A DNA stretch of 41,396 nt from Sphingomonadales bacterium. Lineage in GTDB: Bacteria > Pseudomonadota > Alphaproteobacteria > Sphingomonadales > Sphingomonadaceae. The notes beneath the pieces are model-generated. The model ran no database searches. It saw only the letters and a list, made by a program, of their open reading frames with translations, and was not told the origin of the DNA. Location: positions 1-41,396 of the forward strand of contig JAACTG010000119.1 in assembly GCA_009993585.1 (NCBI GenBank). Reading direction: 5' to 3'. A program made the translations under genes and the position numbers. Below are positions 1-10,098 of the stretch, one piece after another; the stretch's first letter is position 1, and the number at the start of each line of letters is the position of its first letter.

Positions 1-681
1 CTCAGCCTTGACGGCGATCCGGTCCCGGTCGCCGACGACGGCGCCTTCATCATCGGCTTCGATCGCGATGCCGCGGCCGGCGCGACGCTGGTCGCGACGC
101 TCGCCGACGGATCGACCGCGACGCGAACCGTCGCCGTCGCCCGGGGCGCGTGGGACATCCAGAATATCGACGCGTCGCTGACCGGTGGCGTGTCGAGCGA
201 GGAATTCCGCCGCCGCCGGGCGGGCGAACTCGCCCGGATCGTCGCCGCGCGGGCGCGCGACACCGGCGCCGCGGGCTGGCGACAGGAGTTCATCTGGCCC
301 GCCGAGGGGCGCATCAGCGGCGTCTTCGGATCGCAGCGCATCTATCGTGGAACCCCGGCGAGCTATCATAGCGGCGTCGACATCGCCGCCGGGGCCGGGA
401 CGCCGTTTCGCGCGCCCGCCGACGGCATCGTCATCCTCGCCGCCGAAGATGGCTTCACGCTCGAGGGACATCTGCTGATGATCGATCACGGCCACGGCCT
501 CAACAGCGCCTTCCTCCATTGCTCGAAACTCTATGTCCGCGAAGGCCAGGCGGTCCGCCGGGGCCAGCTTATCGGAGAGGTCGGATCGACCGGCCGCGCC
601 ACCGGCCCCCATCTCCACTGGAGCATGAAACTGGGCCCCGCGCGGGTCGACCCGCGCAAGCTCGCCACGCCCGCAAGGTAG
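1..681 (+). CDS. M23-family metallopeptidase, 3' part (start lies before the window)
   Basis: The reading frame is open from the first base of the window to TAG at 679-681, so the start is outside. The C-terminal 120 residues form a LytM/peptidase M23 domain. The zinc-binding HxxxD motif (YHSGVD, His codon at 367, Asp codon at 379) and the HLHW motif (codons 610-621) are both intact, which implies an active peptidoglycan endopeptidase rather than a degenerate activator of the EnvC/NlpD kind. The segment before it (about the first 60 visible residues) looks like a small beta domain followed by a charged helix. In this family the enzyme acts in the periplasm on peptide crosslinks. No partner gene is visible on the left. 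An internal ATG-like start at 190 would cut the N-domain and is not preferred because the frame is clearly coding upstream of it. Confidence 0.88.
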   Translation, partial: LSLDGDPVPVADDGAFIIGFDRDAAAGATLVATLADGSTATRTVAVARGAWDIQNIDASLTGGVSSEEFRRRRAGELARIVAARARDTGAAGWRQEFIWPAEGRISGVFGSQRIYRGTPASYHSGVDIAAGAGTPFRAPADGIVILAAEDGFTLEGHLLMIDHGHGLNSAFLHCSKLYVREGQAVRRGQLIGEVGSTGRATGPHLHWSMKLGPARVDPRKLATPAR

Positions 682-853
682 GGAAAACCGCGCCAAACCA
701 ACCGTGACAATTTTGCGACAGTTGCAAATGAAATGCCCGCAAACCCACGCGCCGCATTTACCTAGGCCCGACAAATTGGCAGAAGCACCGTGGAATTCAA
801 CGGATTCGGCGCGAGCCGCATTGCGTTCAATCGTTTACTGTAAGGGGATGAAA

Positions 854-3800
854 ATGACCATCTATAATCAAAAAAAGTCAGCGTTTAAGGCGGGTTCCGC
901 CTTGCAGGCGCTGGCATTGCTCGGTGCGGGCGTTGCCGCAACGACCATCGCCGCGACGCCGGCGATGGCGCAGGATTACACCCGCGGGTCGCTCATCGGC
1001 ACCGTCGTTGATGATTCGGGCACGCCTGTCTCGGGCGCGACCGTCACGGTCACCTCGAATGCGCAGGGCTTCTCCAGCACGACGACCACCGATGCCAACG
1101 GCCGCTTCTCGGTGAATGCGCTGCCGACCGGCACCTATACCGTGCGCGTTGAATCGGGCGGCCAGACGATCGTCGAAGATCGCGGCGCCAACGTCCAGGC
1201 CGGCGTGAACAACACCTTCCAGTATCAGGCCGGCGTTGCCAGCCAGCAGCCTGGCGCTGACGACGGCATCGTCGTCGTCGGTACGCGCGTCCGCGTCGAC
1301 GATTTCGCGTCGACCCAGACGGGTGCCATTCTCGACGTTCAAGAGCTCGTTGAATCGGTTCCGGTCGCTCGCAACGCCAACGCGTTGATCCAGCTTGCTC
1401 CCGGAACGACCGCCGGCGACAGCGGCTTCGGCAACCTCACCTCGATCTCGGGTGCGACGGTTGCGGAGAACGCATACTATATCAACGGCCTCAACGTCAC
1501 CGATTTCCGCGGTTTCCTCGGCCAGTCGGACATCCCGTTCGAATTCTACCAGACGCTTGACGTCAAGACGGGCGGCTATCCGGCAGAATTCGGTCGCGCC
1601 CTCGGTGGCGTCACCTCGGCGGTTACCAAGTCGGGCTCGAATAGTTTTGCGGGCGGTGCGGTCATCACGTTCGCACCCAACGCGCTGCGTGAGAAGGCGC
1701 CTAACACCTATTCGGCGTACAATCAGGACGACTATTCGCAAAGCGTCGATACTTCGTTCTACCTCTCGGGCCCGATCATCAAGGATCGCCTGTTCTTCTA
1801 CGCGATCTACAACCCCAGCTTCTTCAAGGCTGAGGGCACGGGCGTGCTCAGCAGAACGCGCGTCAGCTCGACGAGCAACGATCCCTTCTTCGGCCTGAAG
1901 CTCGATGCGGTCATCACCGACGGTCATCGTGTCGAATTCACGTATTTCAACGATGAAACCACGACCACCAGCCGGTACATCAATGCTGGCTTCACCCCCG
2001 CGACTTCGCCGCCGGTGAACACGATCGATCCCGAAGGCGGGCTTGATTATGTGTACAACGGTCTGGGTACCACGCTCGGTACGGTGAAGAGCAGGGACGG
2101 CGGCGACAACTTTATCGCAACCTATACCGGCCAGTTCACCGACTGGTTCACGCTGTCGCTGGCTTATGGCGAAAACCATGACGTCTCGACGCAGAACGCC
2201 GACCCGAACGTGTCGCTTGCCACCTCGCTGATCGGCAACTGCGTCAACTTCGGCGCGGCCAATTGCGCGTCGACGGGTTCGTACAACGTCTACGGCGCGG
2301 TTGCCGGCGATGTTAACGACCAGAACGACCGTAAGGTTTACCGTGCCGATGCCGATATCTATGTCGATTTCTTCGGTTCGCATCACTTCCGCGCCGGTTT
2401 TGATTACGAGGAACTGCATGCCGACGAACTGACCCGGTACACCGGTGGCGGCTATTTCTACGAATTCCGCCGCAACTACACACGCCGTCGCCTTTATTAC
2501 GGTGAAGGTGGCTTCGACACCAGCATGCGCGCCTTCTACCTCCAGGATAGCTGGTCGCTGATGGACGATCGCCTCAACCTGCAGCTCGGCATTCGTAACG
2601 ACCGCTTCAAGAACAAGACGGTCAATGGCGACCAGTACTTCGACTCGGGCGACCAGTGGGGTCCGCGTCTCGGTGCGTCGTTCGACGTGTTCGGCGACAA
2701 GCGCACCAAGATCAATGCGTTCTGGGGCCGTTACTTCCTGCCGGTTGCGACGAACACCAACATCCGTCTCGGCGGCAACGAGCTTTATGTTCAGCAGTAT
2801 GACTTCTACGGCGCGGGCAACATTGTCGATGCCAATGGCGACGGCATTCCCGATCATTACATTATCGGGCCCGATGGCGACGTCACCAACTTCGATGCCA
2901 ACAACTTCGGCGATCCTTGCCCGGCGGGTTATCAGAACTACACCGGCAAGACCGAACTGTGCTACAACGTGTTTGCTGACGGTACGCTTGGACCGACCGA
3001 TACGCTGGTCAATGCCAATCTTGCGCCGAGCTATTCGGACGAATGGCTGGTCGGCTTGTCGCACCGGATCGGCGACTGGACGTTCGGTATCGACTATATC
3101 AACCGTCGTCTCGGCGAGACGCTGGAAGACGTCGCAATCGATGCCGCGGTCAACGCATATTGCGCCGCGAACGGCATCGCTGACTGCGACGTACCGCAGT
3201 CGCTGGGTGGGCAAGGATTTACCGGTTTCCACCAGTATGTCCTGACCAACCCGGGTCGCGACATGACGGTCCGTCTCGACGGTAACTGTGCCGTCGACGC
3301 CCGCGGTTGTGAGGTGGTCACTCTTTCGGCTGCTGATCTGGGTTATCCGGAAGCGGTCCGTAAGTATGACGCCGTTCAGCTCACCATCGATAAGGCGTTC
3401 AACGGTCTTTACGGCTTCAACTTCAACTACACCTACGCCGATCTTCGCGGTAACTTCGAAGGCGGTGTGAAGTCGGACAACAACCAGACCGATACCGGCC
3501 TGACGCAGGACTTCGATCAGCCGGGCTTCCTCGATGGCGCCTATGGCGATCTTGCCAACGGACGTAAGCATTCGTTCAAGTTCTACGGCCGTCTGCGCCC
3601 GATCGAGTGGATGGAGGTTTCGACCAACATCATCGCCGAGTCGCCGCGTAAGTTCAGCTGTATCGGTAACTTCCAGAACGACTCGTCGACCTTCGAATAC
3701 TCGTATGGTTCCGCTTCGTTCTACTGCCGCCAGGCTCAGTTTGGTGGTGATGGCTTGAGCAATACCGGCGCAGGTTCGGGTACCGGTTCGGTTCTCGTCC

Positions 3801-4060
3801 CCCGCGGCACGGCGTTCAAGTCGGAATGGAACCGTCGCGTCGACCTCGGTCTCAAGTTCGACCTCGCGCCGCTGTCGCTGCCGGGTTCCAACTTCCGTAT
3901 CGACGTGTTCAACGTCTTCAACTGGAGCCAGAAGCTCGACTTCAACGAGTTTGGTGACATCAGCTACGGTGGTATCAACCCGAACTACCAGCGCGTTACC
4001 GGCTATCAGGCTCCACGTTCGGTGCGCTTCACGCTCGCGATGCGCTTCGGCGGAGAGTAA
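854..4060 (+). CDS. TonB-dependent receptor with carboxypeptidase-regulatory-like N-domain
   Basis: An outer-membrane active transporter of 1068 aa. I chose ATG 854 because AAGGGG (842-847) sits 6 nt upstream; the in-frame ATG at 848 touches that site and the ATG at 704 has no Shine-Dalgarno and would spoil the signal peptide. Residues 1-39 are a signal peptide ending AMA. Residues ~45-115 form a carboxypeptidase-regulatory-like (CarboxypepD_reg) beta-sandwich with the GTVVDDSG and DANGRFSV motifs, as in Oar-type receptors. A plug follows at ~135-250, then a long tyrosine/asparagine-rich beta-barrel ending in a strand with Phe as third-last-but-one aromatic (FTLAMRFGGE). There is no FecA-type signalling domain. 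Its substrate cannot be read from sequence. A strong terminator follows at once, then the double sulfotransferase gene. Codon use is less GC-biased than neighbours (many gtt, ttc, aac), consistent with a highly expressed protein. Confidence 0.93.
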   Translation: MTIYNQKKSAFKAGSALQALALLGAGVAATTIAATPAMAQDYTRGSLIGTVVDDSGTPVSGATVTVTSNAQGFSSTTTTDANGRFSVNALPTGTYTVRVESGGQTIVEDRGANVQAGVNNTFQYQAGVASQQPGADDGIVVVGTRVRVDDFASTQTGAILDVQELVESVPVARNANALIQLAPGTTAGDSGFGNLTSISGATVAENAYYINGLNVTDFRGFLGQSDIPFEFYQTLDVKTGGYPAEFGRALGGVTSAVTKSGSNSFAGGAVITFAPNALREKAPNTYSAYNQDDYSQSVDTSFYLSGPIIKDRLFFYAIYNPSFFKAEGTGVLSRTRVSSTSNDPFFGLKLDAVITDGHRVEFTYFNDETTTTSRYINAGFTPATSPPVNTIDPEGGLDYVYNGLGTTLGTVKSRDGGDNFIATYTGQFTDWFTLSLAYGENHDVSTQNADPNVSLATSLIGNCVNFGAANCASTGSYNVYGAVAGDVNDQNDRKVYRADADIYVDFFGSHHFRAGFDYEELHADELTRYTGGGYFYEFRRNYTRRRLYYGEGGFDTSMRAFYLQDSWSLMDDRLNLQLGIRNDRFKNKTVNGDQYFDSGDQWGPRLGASFDVFGDKRTKINAFWGRYFLPVATNTNIRLGGNELYVQQYDFYGAGNIVDANGDGIPDHYIIGPDGDVTNFDANNFGDPCPAGYQNYTGKTELCYNVFADGTLGPTDTLVNANLAPSYSDEWLVGLSHRIGDWTFGIDYINRRLGETLEDVAIDAAVNAYCAANGIADCDVPQSLGGQGFTGFHQYVLTNPGRDMTVRLDGNCAVDARGCEVVTLSAADLGYPEAVRKYDAVQLTIDKAFNGLYGFNFNYTYADLRGNFEGGVKSDNNQTDTGLTQDFDQPGFLDGAYGDLANGRKHSFKFYGRLRPIEWMEVSTNIIAESPRKFSCIGNFQNDSSTFEYSYGSASFYCRQAQFGGDGLSNTGAGSGTGSVLVPRGTAFKSEWNRRVDLGLKFDLAPLSLPGSNFRIDVFNVFNWSQKLDFNEFGDISYGGINPNYQRVTGYQAPRSVRFTLAMRFGGE

Positions 4061-4092
4061 CCTCCGACGACATGCCGAACAGGCAAATCGGG

Positions 4093-4122
4093 AAAGGGGC
4101 GGTGTTTCACCGCCCCTTTTTC
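4093..4122 (+). terminator. Rho-independent terminator after the TonB-dependent receptor
   Basis: A 12-bp perfect stem (4093-4104 against 4108-4119) with a TTT loop runs straight into a T-tract. It lies 32 nt after the receptor stop codon and ends about 20 nt before the sulfotransferase ATG, so the downstream gene depends on read-through or on a promoter inside this region. Confidence 0.9.
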
Positions 4123-4139
4123 TTTGGTAGGGCGCGGGG

Positions 4140-7130
4140 ATGCTAAACCCAATTTTGCAGCTCGCCGCGGACGGCTTTCGTCGCGCCGCCCGGTCCGATC
4201 ATCGCGCCGCATTGGTCCGGTCGGCAAAGACGTTGATCGATCAGAAGGCGGTCCTCGCCAACGAATGGCTCGACATATCGCGCCACCTCGTCCGCTGGGG
4301 GGAGATCGGCATGGCGCTGGCGGCGTTGGACTTGTGGGAAGCGCAGGGCGCTCCACCCTTTGAGCCGCAAAACGAACGGGCGATCGTGCTTGCGCGGGCG
4401 GGTCGCTCGCATGACGCGTACATTGCCGCGAACGCCATGCCGGCTGACCAGCCGAGCGTGTTCGCAAATTCGTATCTTAAGGGTTCGATTGCCACCAACC
4501 TGGGCGATCCTGAAACGGCCGAAAGGGAGTTTCGGCGAACGATCAGGGCGCTTCCCGATTCGGCGCGGGCCTGGTTGGGAATCGCGCAATTGGGCCGGAT
4601 ATCCAAGCGGGACGAGGAGCAGCTGGGGCGGCTGCTGGCACGCGAAGACCGACTTGAGATGACCGATCGGGCCGCCTTACAGAACGCGCTGGGCATCGTT
4701 TTGCATGGCCAGCGAGCATATGCGGAGGCTTTCGACCATTTTTCCCGCTGTACCGAGATCCTTCAGGAGTCGTTCCGCTACCAGCCCGTTGATAACGAAC
4801 AGTCCGCGCAGACGGTGCTTCAATGGGATCTCTCGGCAATCGAGAGACTTTCGGCGCGCGCACCCGTCGACGCCCGCAGGCCGGTCTTCGTAACGGGGCT
4901 TCCGCGTAGCGGGACGACCCTGGTCGAGCAGATCGTTTCGGCCCACTCCCGCGTCGACGGAGGCGGCGAGCTTGGCCTCGCACTTCAGCTCGAGGCGACA
5001 GCGGACGGTTTCGCGCCCGAGGATATAGAACGCGTCCTCGCCAGGCGCGGCGGTCGCGACGAACTGCGCGATCTGTACCTCCGCCTCGTCGCCGAGCGCA
5101 TTCCCGGCGCCGGGATGTTCGTCGACAAGAGCCTGAACCAGAGCCGTTCGCTGGGGCCGTTGTCGGTTCTCTTCCCAGATGCGCCGATTATCTGGATGCG
5201 CCGCGACCCGCTCGACAACGCTTGGTCGATCTACCGTTCCTGGCTCGCAAATAATGTCGTCGGCGGATGGAGCCTAACCGATATTGCCCACCATATGGCG
5301 ATCGAGGATCGGCTGCTTGCGCATTGGCAAGGCGTACTGGGCGACCGCGTGCTCGCGCTTTCTTATGGCGATCTGGTCGAGAACCCTGAGACATGGGTTG
5401 AGCGGATTTCCCAGCATTGCGGACTGGATCTTGAGCCGATGCAACTTACGCCGCATCTTTCGTCCAGCGCCGTCACCACCGCCAGCGCACAACAGGTGAG
5501 ACAGCCGATCAACCGCATGGGGCTTGGCGTTGCGGAGCCATACCGCGCGTTTCTCGCTCCGTTTATCGACGCCTATCCTGGCCCGCAGGCTACGGTCAGC
5601 GGCGCGCGGCCCGAGCGGGTTCCGCCACGCAAGCTTGTCGATGCCTGCGCGGCGGCGCCGACGGCGGATCCGGCGCTGCGATCCAAAACACCTCGCGAGA
5701 TCCTCGTCCTGCTTAAACAGGCACTCGCCCGACGCGAGCGCGCGACGATCAACTCGCTGATCGCGACGCTTGTCGAAAGCAAAGCCGAGTTGGGCAGCCA
5801 GTGGCGCGCATTGACCAACGTGCTCCAGCACAACGGCGAACATTCGCTCGCGCTGCGTGCCGCCGAGTTGTGGACGGCCCAATCGGGCGATAGCGCGGAA
5901 GCACGGTTTACGCTCGTTTCCGTGATGGCAATGGCGGGCAAGGTTTCGGATGCTGCCGGGGTGCTCGAATCTCTGCCCGACGATTTTCCCGATGCGCTTG
6001 GCAATGCCTATACGAAGGGAACGATCGCGATCAACAGCGGCAAGATCGACGCGGCGCGAGAGCATTTGCGCCGCGCGGTAGGCATTGCGCCGCAATCGGG
6101 CCAGGCATGGCTGGCGCTGGCGATGACCGGAAAGCTCGAAGCCGACGACTGCGCCGCCTTGATCGACGCCGATGACGCGATGGCGCTCGCTCCGCCGATC
6201 GAACGCGCCGCCTGGCATTATGCCAAGAGCAGGGTTCGCGATCAGGAAAAAAGCCGGCAGGAGGCGATAGCGGCGGTACGCGAGGGTGGCGCCATTATGG
6301 CCCAGCAGCGGCCCTATCGTCCGCTCGAAGACAGGGGAGATGCCAATCGGGGGCGTGAAGGGTGGACGGCAGCTACGATAAAACAGGTGCAGTCGACCAT
6401 AACGCATGCGTCGCCCCGGCCAATATTCGTGACCGGACTACCGCGCTCTGGGACCACTCTGGTGGAGCAAATCCTGGCCAGTCACTCGGCGGTCGATGGC
6501 GGCGAAGAGCTGGGGCTGTTTCGACAGGTCATGGCAGAGATGAAGGGAAAGTCTCACGCCGATTTCGAAGAATATGAATCGGCCGGCGGCAATGCTGACG
6601 AATTGGTCGATCTGTATAATTATCTGCTGGCGGAGCGCTTCCCTGGGGAGGGCAAGGTAGTCGACAAAACGCTCGATGCCAGCAGGCATATGGGTTTGCT
6701 GGCGGCCTTGCTCCCCGACGCCCCGATCGTCTGGCTGCATCGCGATCCTTTGGATTGCGCGTGGTCGGCCTATCGCACCTGGTTTCTCAGCGGAATCGAC
6801 TGGAGCTGGCGATTGCAAGATATCGCAATGCACTTCAAGCTCGAGGATCAACTCCACCGCTACTGGAAGGCCGAATTGGGCGCCCGGATCCTCGATGTGC
6901 CTTATGCGGAACTGGTCACCGACAGCGAGCATTGGATCGAAAAAATTACCGAACATTGCGGTCTCAGGGTCGAGCCCCAGCAATTCAAGGCGCATGAAAT
7001 CGAGCGCGCGGTTACCACGGCGAGCGTCGCGCAGGTCAGGGAACCGATCAACCGCAAGGGTGTGGGATCGTCGGCGCCCTATGCCCCTTGGCTCAAGCCG
7101 TTCAGCGACGCCTACGGCATCGATCGATAG
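4140..7130 (+). CDS. tandem TPR-sulfotransferase (two TPR + Sulfotransfer modules in one chain)
   Basis: A 996-aa protein of two homologous halves about 513 residues apart. Each half has an N-terminal TPR-like helical region (about 1-230 and 515-745) followed by a sulfotransferase domain. The 5'-phosphosulfate loop PRSGTT occurs at 255-260 and again at 768-773; the 3'-phosphate motif RDPLD..WS has Arg355/Ser363 and Arg868/Ser876. Both halves end with the same VTTAS..QVR.PINR block. This loop type (PRSGTTLVEQI) resembles tyrosylprotein sulfotransferases and the Sulfotransfer_3 family, which move sulfate from PAPS to a protein or small molecule. No signal peptide or membrane segment is seen, so it should be cytoplasmic. 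The acceptor is unknown; the preceding receptor is one candidate by position. The ATG has a purine-rich GCGCGGGG run right before it and no clear spaced Shine-Dalgarno, so the start is moderately sure. Confidence 0.88.
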   Translation: MLNPILQLAADGFRRAARSDHRAALVRSAKTLIDQKAVLANEWLDISRHLVRWGEIGMALAALDLWEAQGAPPFEPQNERAIVLARAGRSHDAYIAANAMPADQPSVFANSYLKGSIATNLGDPETAEREFRRTIRALPDSARAWLGIAQLGRISKRDEEQLGRLLAREDRLEMTDRAALQNALGIVLHGQRAYAEAFDHFSRCTEILQESFRYQPVDNEQSAQTVLQWDLSAIERLSARAPVDARRPVFVTGLPRSGTTLVEQIVSAHSRVDGGGELGLALQLEATADGFAPEDIERVLARRGGRDELRDLYLRLVAERIPGAGMFVDKSLNQSRSLGPLSVLFPDAPIIWMRRDPLDNAWSIYRSWLANNVVGGWSLTDIAHHMAIEDRLLAHWQGVLGDRVLALSYGDLVENPETWVERISQHCGLDLEPMQLTPHLSSSAVTTASAQQVRQPINRMGLGVAEPYRAFLAPFIDAYPGPQATVSGARPERVPPRKLVDACAAAPTADPALRSKTPREILVLLKQALARRERATINSLIATLVESKAELGSQWRALTNVLQHNGEHSLALRAAELWTAQSGDSAEARFTLVSVMAMAGKVSDAAGVLESLPDDFPDALGNAYTKGTIAINSGKIDAAREHLRRAVGIAPQSGQAWLALAMTGKLEADDCAALIDADDAMALAPPIERAAWHYAKSRVRDQEKSRQEAIAAVREGGAIMAQQRPYRPLEDRGDANRGREGWTAATIKQVQSTITHASPRPIFVTGLPRSGTTLVEQILASHSAVDGGEELGLFRQVMAEMKGKSHADFEEYESAGGNADELVDLYNYLLAERFPGEGKVVDKTLDASRHMGLLAALLPDAPIVWLHRDPLDCAWSAYRTWFLSGIDWSWRLQDIAMHFKLEDQLHRYWKAELGARILDVPYAELVTDSEHWIEKITEHCGLRVEPQQFKAHEIERAVTTASVAQVREPINRKGVGSSAPYAPWLKPFSDAYGIDR

Positions 7131-7356
7131 CGGGGGCCGGGATACCGTATGTGCCGATGACCGCCTGGCCGAGAGCGGTGACTCGACAGAACCCGCACGA
7201 GATGGTCCAGAATGTCGGTGCGCTGCCGCTGGGCCGCTGGGGCCTGCATTGGCGCAACCACGCAAGTCCTGATGCAAAATAGGGAAATTTCACTGGCATC
7301 GAAAATGCCAGGCCCTGATTCGGGTTCATGCGACCTATGCTCGACGCCTGTCCCGG

Positions 7357-9936
<2,580 letters not shown>

Positions 9937-9979
9937 GGAATTTTCCCCGGCTTTGATCCTGCGCACGAACGCGATGCTG

Positions 9980-10010
9980 CAAAGATAAGTCGAGAAAAAC
10001 CGCGCGCAAG
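9980..10010 (-). promoter_or_regulatory. RpoH (sigma-32) heat-shock promoter of clpB
   Basis: Read on the minus strand: CTTG (10010-10007), a 17-bp spacer, then CTTATCTTTG (9989-9980). This fits every fixed position of the alphaproteobacterial heat-shock consensus CTTG-N17/18-CYTATNTNNG known from groE and dnaK promoters of this class. It lies 43 bp upstream of the clpB ATG. Confidence 0.85.
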
Positions 10011-10098
10011 CCCTGTGGTAGCATTGCAATACAGCGCAAGGCAGCTAAGGTCGCCGCCAGAGCATTCCGCATTTCCAGAATTTCAGGGAGTTTTCTTC

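Noticed and set aside
878-3571. 897-aa open frame on the minus strand inside the TonB-dependent receptor gene
   Set aside because: It is an antisense shadow of a clearly recognisable receptor; long open antisense frames are expected in GC-rich coding DNA and its translation shows no family motif.
7293-7311. Hairpin CTGGCAT-CGAAA-ATGCCAG between the sulfotransferase gene and clpB as a terminator
   Set aside because: No T-tract on either strand; it may be a structure, but termination cannot be claimed.
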